5,378 nt of DNA from Actinomycetes bacterium (GTDB lineage Bacteria > Actinomycetota > Actinomycetes > Actinomycetales > Cellulomonadaceae): the NCBI GenBank assembly GCA_023438885.1, contig JAEXPS010000194.1, positions 1 through 5,378 of the forward strand. The letters are read 5' to 3'. The notes beneath the pieces were generated by a model. That model made no database searches, was not told the DNA's origin, and saw only the letters and a program-made list of their open reading frames with translations. Position numbers and translations under genes: made by a program. Below, in pieces: positions 1 to 5,281 of this stretch (positions within the stretch are counted from its first letter, which is position 1; each line of letters opens with the position of its first letter).

Positions 1-18
1 GCCCACCCCACCGCGACC

Positions 19-61
19 GCAGACTTCTTCCGCCAGCGCAGACTTCTTCCGCCAGCGCAGA
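19..61. repeat. 19-bp direct tandem repeat (two full copies plus a 5-base partial)
   Basis: The unit GCAGACTTCTTCCGCCAGC occurs twice with no gap (19-37 and 38-56) and its first five bases start a third copy (57-61), where the sequence changes to the outer arm of the adjoining inverted repeat. The shared string CCGCCAGCGCAGA therefore appears at 30-42 and 49-61. It is non-coding and lies downstream of the MarC gene. The copies are identical, so the duplication looks recent or actively maintained by slippage. Function unknown. Confidence 0.85.
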
Positions 62-126
62 ACTCGTCACCCAACTGGTGTGTTTCGGCGGCCGAAACCC
101 ACGGTCTCGCGCACGAGTTCTGCGCT
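54..126. repeat. Nested inverted repeat (large stem-loop or palindromic repeat element)
   Basis: The outer arms are a perfect 14-bp inverted repeat, AGCGCAGAACTCGT at 54-67 and ACGAGTTCTGCGCT at 113-126. Inside lies a second dyad, GTTTCGGC at 82-89 and GCCGAAAC at 91-98, extended after one mismatch by GTG (78-80) and CAC (100-102). The two stems are separated by about 10 unpaired bases on each side. It lies about 95 bp past the stop codon of the MarC gene. It could terminate the PHP-MarC transcript, or it could be a dispersed palindromic element of the host genome. There is no U-tract, so a classical intrinsic terminator is not proven. The symmetry is seen directly; the role is inference. Confidence 0.75.
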
Positions 127-219
127 CGGCGGATGGGGGTGCGCGCGTTTGCGCGTGGGCGCGCGGGAAGGTGTTGGGGGCTGAGCCAGCGGGGCTGGGG
201 CGGCGCTGGGCCGGCGGCG

Positions 220-828
220 CTACACCTGGCGGGCGAACGCGAGCACCGCGTCGGCCATCAGCTGAGCGGCGATCGCGGCGAGCAGCAGGCCGGCGATCCG
301 GCTGACGAGCAGCGTGCCCGAGTCGCCGAGCACGCGGTGCACCCCCGAGGCGAACCGCATCGCCAGCCAGAGGCACACGTGCACCAGCACCACGGCGACC
401 GCCAGGGCCAGCCAGTCCGACGGCTCGGTGGACTGCTGGACGTAGACCATCGTGGCGACGATGGCGCCCGGACCGGCGAGCAGCGGGGTGCCGAGCGGCA
501 CCATCGCCACGTTGCCGGCGGCCACGTCGTCGGCCGGCGGCTTGTCGGCCTGCCCGGTGAGCAGCTGCATCGCGACGAGGAGCAGCAGCAGGCCGCCCGC
601 GGCCTGCAGCGCCGGCAGCGACACGTGCAGGTACGAGAGCAGCGACTGCCCGAACAGCGCGAACCCGACGATGACCCCGAACGCCACCGCGATCGCCTGC
701 CAGGCGGCGCGCTTGCGCTGAGTCGGCGACATCGGCCGGGTCAGCGCCAGGAACAGCGGCACCGTGCCCGGCGGATCCATGATGACGAAGAGGGTGACGA
801 ACACGGAGATGAGCAGCTGCCAGTCCAT
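220..828 (-). CDS. MarC family integral membrane protein
   Basis: A 202-residue polytopic membrane protein of the MarC (UPF0056) family, whose usual length is about 200 residues. Six hydrophobic segments are visible at roughly residues 5-25, 41-62, 68-90, 107-130, 138-157 and 178-198. Family signatures include IMDPPGTVPLF near residues 16-26 and VPLGTPLLAGPGAIVATMVY in the second half, which fits the two-repeat architecture, and the C-terminal helix carries RIAGLLLAAIAAQ. The protein sits in the cytoplasmic membrane. Its substrate is unknown: the original link of MarC to multiple antibiotic resistance in E. coli was later withdrawn, so no resistance role should be assumed. The ATG start shares one base with the TAA stop of the upstream PHP gene (TAATG), which implies one operon and translational coupling. 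No truncation or missing motif is seen. Confidence 0.93.
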   Translation of the reverse strand: MDWQLLISVFVTLFVIMDPPGTVPLFLALTRPMSPTQRKRAAWQAIAVAFGVIVGFALFGQSLLSYLHVSLPALQAAGGLLLLLVAMQLLTGQADKPPADDVAAGNVAMVPLGTPLLAGPGAIVATMVYVQQSTEPSDWLALAVAVVLVHVCLWLAMRFASGVHRVLGDSGTLLVSRIAGLLLAAIAAQLMADAVLAFARQV

Positions 829-1670
829 TACCGCCTGACCACCCCGACAGCTCCTTGCTCCTCGATCTCCGCCAGGACCTCCGGCGCCGTCACATTCTCG
901 CCCAACCTGTTGAGCTTTCCCGCACCGTGGTAGTCGCTCGACCCGGTGACCAGCAGGCCGAGCCGCTCCGCGATCGCCGAGAGCCGGGCGCGCTGGGCCT
1001 CGTCGTGGTCGCGGTGGTGCACCTCGAGGCCCGCGAGGCCGGCGTCCGCGAGCTCGTCGAACACGGAGTCCGGGACGATGCGCCCGCGCCCGTCCGCGCC
1101 AGGATGTGCGAACACCGGCACCCCCCCGGCCGCACGGATCGCCCGCACGGCCGCGACCGCGTCCGGCGCGTAGTGCGGCACGTAGTACCGGGAGCCGTTG
1201 CGCAGCAGGGTCGCGAACGCCTCGTCACGGTCGCGCACCACGCCGTTGGTCACCAGCACGTCGGCGATGTGCGGACGCCCCACCGCCGCCGCCCCGCCGG
1301 CCTGCGCCAGCACCTGCTCCCACGTGATCGGCACGTCCGCCGCCAGGGCGGTGACGATCCGCTCCGCACGGTGTAGCCGTGCGTCGACCACGCGGGCGAA
1401 CTCGTCGGCCAGCGCGGGGTGAGCCGGGTCCTGGAGGTAGGAGAGCAGGTGCACGGACACGCCGCCCGACCGCGCCGAGACCTCCGAGCCCCGCACCAGT
1501 GCGATGCCGACCTGCCGCGCCGCGGCGGCCGCCTCGTCCCAGCCGGCCGTGGTGTCGTGGTCGGTCAGCGCGACGACGTCCAGCCCGGCCTGCGCTGCCG
1601 CGGCGACCAGCACCGCGGGCGGCTGGGTGCCGTCGGACGCGGTGGAGTGGGTGTGCAGGTCGATGCGCAC
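828..1670 (-). CDS. PHP domain metal-dependent phosphoesterase (RNase AM / nucleoside-bisphosphate phosphatase-like)
   Basis: Cytoplasmic PHP-superfamily hydrolase of about 280 residues. Numbered from the upstream GTG at 1691, likely metal ligands are H13 and H15 (DLHTHS), D20, H45 (LTDHD), E70, H81, H196 (FAHPG), D253 and H255 (SSDYHG). H141 (GRPHIAD) and E223 (GLEVHH) are also conserved. This single-domain layout, with an insert between the early ligands and the FAHP motif, resembles E. coli YciV/Rnm (5'-3' exoribonuclease) and 3',5'-nucleoside bisphosphate phosphatases, which remove phosphate from pAp-type nucleotides. The exact substrate cannot be read from the sequence. I prefer the GTG at 1668-1670, because relatives usually begin right at [M/V]RIDLHTHS and because TACAGT lies exactly 6 nt upstream. 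The GTG at 1689-1691 would add seven residues (MSAYSGC). The stop overlaps the MarC start. Which of the two starts is used is moderately uncertain; the family call is firm. Confidence 0.9.
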   Translation of the reverse strand: MRIDLHTHSTASDGTQPPAVLVAAAAQAGLDVVALTDHDTTAGWDEAAAAARQVGIALVRGSEVSARSGGVSVHLLSYLQDPAHPALADEFARVVDARLHRAERIVTALAADVPITWEQVLAQAGGAAAVGRPHIADVLVTNGVVRDRDEAFATLLRNGSRYYVPHYAPDAVAAVRAIRAAGGVPVFAHPGADGRGRIVPDSVFDELADAGLAGLEVHHRDHDEAQRARLSAIAERLGLLVTGSSDYHGAGKLNRLGENVTAPEVLAEIEEQGAVGVVRR

Positions 1671-1676
1671 GCAGCC

Positions 1677-1682
1677 ACTGTA
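1677..1682 (-). promoter_or_regulatory. Predicted -10 box of a leaderless promoter for the PHP-MarC operon
   Basis: Read on the minus strand the hexamer is TACAGT, followed by 6 nt (GGCTGC) and then the GTG at 1670, so transcription could begin at the start codon itself. No Shine-Dalgarno sequence is seen in front of this GTG. A -35 element is not convincing. The spacing matches the two other predicted leaderless genes here. If the upstream GTG at 1691 is the true start, this call fails. Confidence 0.4.
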
Positions 1683-1735
1683 GGCGGACACCTGCCGGCG
1701 GCCAGGACTCCCGGTAAGCCTGCGGGGGCCAGTGG

Positions 1736-1741
1736 CAGGAT
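1736..1741 (+). promoter_or_regulatory. Predicted -10 box of a leaderless promoter for the aminopeptidase gene
   Basis: CAGGAT is close to the actinobacterial TAGGAT-type -10. It is followed by GGCGCG and then the GTG start at 1748, a 6-nt spacing that would place the transcription start on the first base of the start codon. No Shine-Dalgarno sequence is in range. No clear -35 is visible. Confidence 0.5.
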
Positions 1742-1747
1742 GGCGCG

Positions 1748-3241
1748 GTGACCGAGTCTCCCGAGACCACCCAGCCCCTGCAGGCCCGCGGCTCCAACCG
1801 CACGCTGCGCCCCGACTCGAAGCGGTTCCTCGACTTCGTGACGTCCGGCTGGGCGCCGCGGCCCTCGCTCGGGTTCACCCGGGCGCCGGTGGCCGACTTC
1901 GCCGCCGCCCGGCGCGAGCGCATCGGTGCTCGGTTCCCCGGCCAGCGGCTCGTCGTGCCCGCCGGGCGCCCGAAGGTGCGCTCCAACGACACGGACTTCC
2001 GGTTCCGCCCGCATGCGGCGTTCGCCCACCTGACCGGGCTCGGCATGGAGCAGGAGCCCGAGGCGGTGCTGGTGCTGCACCCGACGCAGGACGGCGGGCA
2101 CCACGCCGTGCTGTACCTCAACCCACCGGCCGGCCGCGACACGTCCGAGTTCTTCGCCGACTCCGCGCACGGCGAGTTCTGGGTGGGGGCCCGGCCCGCA
2201 CTCGACGACATCGCCGCGCTGACCGGCATCGACACCGCCCACCTCGACGAGCTGCGCGACGCGTTGGCGAAGGACGTCGGCCCGGACGGCGTGCGGGTGC
2301 TCGTCGTGGCCGGGGTCGACGAGGCGGTCGACGAGATCGTCGAGCAGATCCGGGCCGACGAGGCGGCCGGGCGGGCCGACGAGGCGCTGGCCGAGGCCCT
2401 GAGCGAGCTGCGGCTGGTCAAGGACGCCCACGAGGTCGAGCAGATGCAGCTCGCGGTGGACACGACGATCGCCGGCTTCGAGAAGGTGGCCCGGGCGCTT
2501 CCCGAGGCGCTCGCGCACCGGCGGGGCGAGCGGGTGGTGGAAGGCACGTTCCTCGGCCACGCACGCCAGGAGGGCAACGATGTCGGGTACCACACCATCG
2601 CCGCCTCCGGAGAGCACGCGACCACCCTGCACTGGACCGACAACGACGGCGCGGTGCGCGCGGGCGACCTGCTGCTGCTGGACGCCGGCGTCGAGGCCGA
2701 CTCGCTGTACACCGCCGACGTCACGCGCACGCTGCCGGTCAGCGGCACGTTCTCGCAGGTGCAGCGGCGCGTCTACCAGGCGGTGCTCGACGCCGCCGAC
2801 GCCGCGATCGCGGTGATCCGCCCCGGCATCCGGTTCCGCGAGGTGCACGCCGCCGCGATGGCAGTGATCGCCGCACGGGTGGCCGAGTGGGGGCTGCTCC
2901 CGGTGAGCGCCGCGGAGTCGCTGGCCGACGACGTGCAGTACCACCGCCGCTGGATGGTGCACGGCACGAGCCACCACCTGGGCATCGACGTCCATGACTG
3001 CGCCCAGGCCCGCCAGGAGCTGTACCTGGACGGGATCCTCGAGCCGGGCATGGTGTTCACCGTGGAGCCGGGCCTCTACTTCAAGGCCGACGACCTCATG
3101 GTCCCCGAGGAGTACCGCGGGATCGGCGTGCGCATCGAGGACGACATCGTGGTGACGCAGGACGCCTGCCGGGTGCTCAGCGCCGCCCTCCCCCGCGACC
3201 CGGACGCCGTCGAAGCCTGGATGGCCGCGCTGCGCGGATGA
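1748..3241 (+). CDS. pepP: Aminopeptidase P family metallopeptidase (Xaa-Pro aminopeptidase, M24B)
   Basis: A 497-residue cytoplasmic dinuclear-metal peptidase predicted to release the N-terminal residue from peptides with proline at position two. The N-terminal creatinase/AMP_N domain spans about residues 45-200 and has the family segment SNDTDFRFRPHAAFAHLTGL from residue 79. The pita-bread catalytic domain starts at LRLVKDAHEVEQM (221-233). The five metal ligands are all present: D312 (LLDAG), D324 (TADVTRT), H409 (HGTSHHLG), E440 (TVEPGLYF) and E464 (VRIEDD). The catalytic histidines H295 (TLHW), H405 and H416 (DVHD) are also there, so the enzyme should be active. It has about 55 residues more than E. 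coli PepP, many of them in an N-terminal extension rich in polar residues, which is common in actinobacterial members. The GTG start fits a leaderless -10 six bases upstream. It is transcribed divergently from the PHP-MarC pair and is probably monocistronic, with a hairpin just after its stop. Confidence 0.93.
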   Translation: MTESPETTQPLQARGSNRTLRPDSKRFLDFVTSGWAPRPSLGFTRAPVADFAAARRERIGARFPGQRLVVPAGRPKVRSNDTDFRFRPHAAFAHLTGLGMEQEPEAVLVLHPTQDGGHHAVLYLNPPAGRDTSEFFADSAHGEFWVGARPALDDIAALTGIDTAHLDELRDALAKDVGPDGVRVLVVAGVDEAVDEIVEQIRADEAAGRADEALAEALSELRLVKDAHEVEQMQLAVDTTIAGFEKVARALPEALAHRRGERVVEGTFLGHARQEGNDVGYHTIAASGEHATTLHWTDNDGAVRAGDLLLLDAGVEADSLYTADVTRTLPVSGTFSQVQRRVYQAVLDAADAAIAVIRPGIRFREVHAAAMAVIAARVAEWGLLPVSAAESLADDVQYHRRWMVHGTSHHLGIDVHDCAQARQELYLDGILEPGMVFTVEPGLYFKADDLMVPEEYRGIGVRIEDDIVVTQDACRVLSAALPRDPDAVEAWMAALRG

Positions 3242-3249
3242 CGTCGCGA

Positions 3250-3271
3250 GTCCGGCCCGGTGCGCCGGGAC
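3250..3271 (+). terminator. Possible stem-loop terminator of the aminopeptidase gene
   Basis: The stem starts 9 nt after the stop codon. GTCC-GGC (3250-3256) pairs with GCC-G-GGAC (3264-3271) with one bulged G and a 7-nt loop; an alternative compact form is CCCGG-TGCG-CCGGG (3256-3269). It is GC-rich with no following T-run, as is usual for actinobacterial terminators, so the call rests on position and symmetry only. Confidence 0.35.
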
Positions 3272-3358
3272 GGCACGGTGGCCGGTGGGCGCGGCCGTCG
3301 CTGCCCCCGACGATCGACGCGGCCTGTTCGTTGTCGACCTGAAGTCCGTTCTTCATCG

Positions 3359-3381
3359 GGGGAACCGCGGCTAGGTTCCCC
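3359..3381 (+). promoter_or_regulatory. Lipoprotein gene promoter: -10 TAGGTT inside a perfect 8-bp dyad (possible operator)
   Basis: TAGGTT (3372-3377) is a good actinobacterial -10 and is followed by CCCCGT and then the ATG at 3384, so the mRNA is predicted to be leaderless. The same bases form part of a perfect inverted repeat, GGGGAACC (3359-3366) and GGTTCCCC (3374-3381), with 7 bases between the arms. A protein bound there would cover the -10 and the transcription start, the classic position for a repressor. If transcription begins at the ATG, the dyad is not in the RNA, so it is more likely a DNA site than an RNA hairpin. No good -35 is seen (TTCTTC at 3349). Confidence 0.5.
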
Positions 3382-3383
3382 GT

Positions 3384-4373
3384 ATGAGGCGGGGGGCCGC
3401 GCTGGTCGCGGTGATCGGGGTGCTCGTGGCCGGATGCACCGGCGGCGTGCCCCCCGACGAGCGCTCGTCGGGCGCTCCGGAGGCGCCGGCGCCGACCGTC
3501 GAGCCGTTGCCGGAGGAGGCGCTGCTCGACCACTTCCGGACGTCGGCGGAGGACGACGAGGCAGAGCTGGTGCGACGCGCCCAGGAGGGCGTCGCCCGGT
3601 GCATGCACGACAAGGGCTTCGAGTACATCCCGGTGATCCCGGCCGATGCGTCGTCCGGGACCGCGTCACCGCCCGTCGACGAGGAGTACTACGCCACCCG
3701 CGGCTTCGGCATCAGCATCGAGCCGCCGCCGGAGGACCTCGCTCCCACCGACGAGCTCGTCGACCCCAACGAGGAGTACGTCGCATCGCTCTCGGAGCCA
3801 GGCCGGCGGGCGTACGAGGAGGCGCTGCTCGGAAGGCCGGTCGACGAGTCCAACCGCGGCAGCCATGATCCCGACGACCTCGGCTGCATGCTGGTGGCCA
3901 GCGAACAGGTGGCGGCCCCGACGAGCGCTCGCCCGGTCCCGCCGCTCGTCGCCGAGCTCGAGGAGAAGTCGACGGTCACCTACTACGAGCGGCTGGAGAC
4001 GGATCCGCGGATGGCCGACGCGGCGCTGGCGCTCGAGGACTGCGCCGTCGCCGCCGGCGCCACCGACTTCGACCCCACGCCGGACGGGGTCCAGGTGGGC
4101 TACGGCGAGCACACGTTCAGCCTGTTCGCCGGTTGGGGTGCCTACGACCAGGTGTGGCAGGCCTGGGTGGAGCTGACGGCCGGCGGCGCGCCCGACGAGG
4201 ACGAGCTGGCGCGGTTCCAGACCTGGGAGCGCGAGATGGCGGTGGCCCAGTACCGGTGCAACGCGCCCGTCCAGGCGGTGATGCGCCAGATCAACGAGGA
4301 GGTGCTGCGCGAGGTCGTCGGCCCGCACCGCGCCGAGCTGGAGGACCTCGCCGCCACCTGGGACGACCACTGA
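3384..4373 (+). CDS. Putative lipoprotein of an uncharacterised actinobacterial family
   Basis: A 329-residue exported lipoprotein of unknown function. Residues 1-17 are a short signal peptide (two Arg, then a hydrophobic core) ending in the lipobox LVAGC with the lipidated cysteine at C18. A Pro/Ser/Glu-rich linker to about residue 45 should tether the domain outside the membrane. The mature domain is acidic and contains four cysteines (C73, C168, C220, C292), enough for two disulfides. Two segments share a C-x4-G pattern, C73-MHDK-GFEY and C220-AVAA-GATDF, each at the end of a predicted helix, which suggests an internal duplication. Other blocks are RGFGIS, DPNEEYVASLSEPGRRAYEEALLG and a C-terminal helix (about 294-325) ending in PHRAELEDLAATW. 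I have seen this general pattern in actinobacterial lipoproteins annotated only as hypothetical. No catalytic motif is recognised. It is apparently a single-gene unit and converges on the toxin gene 40 bp away. Confidence 0.88.
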   Translation: MRRGAALVAVIGVLVAGCTGGVPPDERSSGAPEAPAPTVEPLPEEALLDHFRTSAEDDEAELVRRAQEGVARCMHDKGFEYIPVIPADASSGTASPPVDEEYYATRGFGISIEPPPEDLAPTDELVDPNEEYVASLSEPGRRAYEEALLGRPVDESNRGSHDPDDLGCMLVASEQVAAPTSARPVPPLVAELEEKSTVTYYERLETDPRMADAALALEDCAVAAGATDFDPTPDGVQVGYGEHTFSLFAGWGAYDQVWQAWVELTAGGAPDEDELARFQTWEREMAVAQYRCNAPVQAVMRQINEEVLREVVGPHRAELEDLAATWDDH

Positions 4374-4405
4374 CGTCGGCGCCGGTGGAGCGGTCGATCG
4401 CCCCG

Positions 4406-4430
4406 GGGACCGGTCAGGGGTCCCGACCGG
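4406..4430. terminator. Overlapping dyads between convergent genes (possible bidirectional terminator)
   Basis: Two mutually exclusive perfect 6-bp inverted repeats overlap here: GGGACC (4406-4411) with GGTCCC (4419-4424), and CCGGTC (4410-4415) with GACCGG (4425-4430). They lie between the lipoprotein stop (4373) and the last codons of the convergent toxin gene (stop at 4414-4416). For the lipoprotein transcript they are about 35 nt past the stop. There is no T-run, and GC-rich sequence gives such dyads easily, so confidence is low. Confidence 0.3.
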
Positions 4431-4839
4431 GATCGAGGGTCAGCACGCCGAGCTCGGACCACGCCGCGAGCATCTGGCGATCCCCGCTCACCGCGACGGT
4501 CGTCGGGCCCGCCAGCAGTGCCGCGGCGGCGCAATGCACGGCGTCGTAGCCCCGCAGGCCGAACCGCCGGGCGTAGCCGGCGGCCGTTCGGACGAGGGAC
4601 TCGTCGATCTCGATGACACGGATCTCGGGCCAGAGCTCGTCCAGGAGGTCGAGAGCCGCATCGACCTGGCGTCGGGTTCCCGCCCGCTCGGCTCTGGCCA
4701 GCGCGGCGGCCGCCTCGACGTACGCCAGCCTGGTGGCGAGGACCGTGTCGGCGGCGTCCCAGGCACGGCGACACTCGCCCGACGTAGATTCGGCGACGAG
4801 CAGCGGAACCAGTGCGGAGGTGTCGAAGTAGGCGAGCAC
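4414..4839 (-). CDS. vapC: PIN domain toxin, VapC family ribonuclease
   Basis: A 141-residue PIN-fold protein, the usual VapC length, predicted to be a Mg2+-dependent endoribonuclease that blocks growth by cutting RNA (tRNA or rRNA in studied relatives) when not bound by its antitoxin. The acidic active-site residues are present: D6 in YFDTSAL, E42 in ATRLAYVEAAAAL, D99 in GLRGYDAVHCAAA, and D120 in the VSGDRQML strand/turn. It therefore looks intact. The GTG start (4837-4839) lies 2 nt after the antitoxin stop codon, so the pair is almost certainly one operon with coupled translation. Starting here puts the catalytic Asp at residue 6, as is typical. The same frame stays open upstream across the antitoxin gene, but that extension carries no recognisable domain. 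Its RNA target cannot be inferred. Confidence 0.93.
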   Translation of the reverse strand: MLAYFDTSALVPLLVAESTSGECRRAWDAADTVLATRLAYVEAAAALARAERAGTRRQVDAALDLLDELWPEIRVIEIDESLVRTAAGYARRFGLRGYDAVHCAAAALLAGPTTVAVSGDRQMLAAWSELGVLTLDPGRDP

Positions 4840-4841
4840 GG

Positions 4842-5120
4842 CTAGCCGCGCTGCTCGTCGACGAACTCGGTGGCTGTGAAGCCTGCCTCGACCGGCTCGC
4901 GGCTGGGTCGCTTGGGCCGGGCGGCCGGGCTGATCCTGCCCTCGGCGACCAACCGTTCGAACGCCGTCGGCACGCCGAGGGGAACGATGCGTGCGATCGG
5001 GCGCCCGTGGTCGGTGACCGTGATCGTGTGCCCCTCGCGGACGGCATCGAGGTGCTTGCTGAGCCCGTCCCTCAGGTCCTTGATCCCGACGTCCACGTGA
5101 CCCACCCCGCTTGTCGCCAC
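4842..5120 (-). CDS. Type II antitoxin, Phd/YefM family (partner of the PIN toxin)
   Basis: A 92-residue antitoxin that should bind and inhibit the downstream PIN toxin and repress its own promoter. The N-terminal Phd/YefM DNA-binding fold is clear at about residues 9-48: VGIKDLRDGLSKHLDAVREG followed by the strand pair TITVTDHGRPIARIVP. The C-terminal half (ISPAARPKRPSREP and TATEFVDEQRG) is the low-complexity tail that normally wraps the toxin. I chose the GTG at 5118-5120 because GAGGAG lies 7 nt upstream (5128-5133, minus strand), the best ribosome site in the window. In-frame GTGs at 5105 and 5096 are possible later starts, and an ATG at 5180 would add 20 residues without any motif. The pair would be called VapBC by its toxin, although this antitoxin is of the Phd class. 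Confidence 0.9.
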   Translation of the reverse strand: MATSGVGHVDVGIKDLRDGLSKHLDAVREGHTITVTDHGRPIARIVPLGVPTAFERLVAEGRISPAARPKRPSREPVEAGFTATEFVDEQRG

Positions 5121-5125
5121 TTTCC

Positions 5126-5150
5126 GTCTCCTCATTATGGCCACCGAGAC
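5126..5150 (-). promoter_or_regulatory. Antitoxin ribosome-binding site and candidate TA promoter/operator
   Basis: On the minus strand GAGGAG (5133-5128) is a strong Shine-Dalgarno sequence 7 nt before the GTG. Just upstream is CATAAT (5139-5134), a plausible -10, although it would give a very short leader. GTCTC (5126-5130) and GAGAC (5146-5150) form a 5-bp inverted repeat with a 15-bp spacer around these elements, a possible site for autoregulation by the antitoxin. The SD is firm; the -10 is moderate; the operator is weak. Confidence 0.4.
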
Positions 5151-5231
5151 ACCGGACAGCCACGAAGAGTCCGCTGCCATGGCCGCGGGGCAGTGCGGCC
5201 GGCCAGCTCACGGGGGTCGACGCAACGGGTC

Positions 5232-5262
5232 CCCGGGCTGTGGACGGCTGAAACCGCCCGGG
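5232..5262 (-). terminator. Putative terminator hairpin of the right-edge gene
   Basis: CCCGGGC (5232-5238) and GCCCGGG (5256-5262) form a perfect 7-bp GC stem with a 17-nt loop. It begins about 20 nt downstream, on the minus strand, of the stop codon at 5282-5284, the right place to end that transcript before the antitoxin promoter. No U-tract follows. Confidence 0.4.
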
Positions 5263-5281
5263 TGCCTCGGGTAAGCGCAGG

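Noticed and set aside
139..166. GCGCGC-rich alternating purine/pyrimidine stretch, possible Z-DNA or a small hairpin (CGCGC-GTTT-GCGCG)
   Set aside because: The longest strictly alternating run is only about 10 bp and the stem is 5 bp. Such tracts arise easily at this GC content.
133..933. A 266-codon plus-strand frame across the MarC gene and left flank
   Set aside because: The translation is rich in Arg, Gln, His and Glu, with no domain, and it lies opposite a well-supported membrane protein gene.
1225..2995. Very long minus-strand open frames (507 and 476 codons) opposite the aminopeptidase gene
   Set aside because: They are antisense to a gene with complete M24 motifs. Their translations are low-complexity Ser/Arg/Ala or His/Gly/Val mixes with no domain, as expected of open frames in high-GC DNA.
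3242..3383. Possible small gene or riboswitch in the peptidase-lipoprotein gap
   Set aside because: No open frame with a credible start and composition is seen. The leaderless promoter at the right end leaves no 5' UTR for a riboswitch.
4840..5211. Upstream extension of the toxin frame to a 265-residue protein
   Set aside because: The extension overlaps the clear antitoxin gene in another frame, is low-complexity, and would place the PIN catalytic Asp far from the N-terminus.
5121..5281. Possible att site, tRNA or inserted-element boundary beside the TA module
   Set aside because: I found no tRNA-like fold and no direct repeat flanking the module within the window; the gap is accounted for by a candidate promoter and a terminator hairpin.
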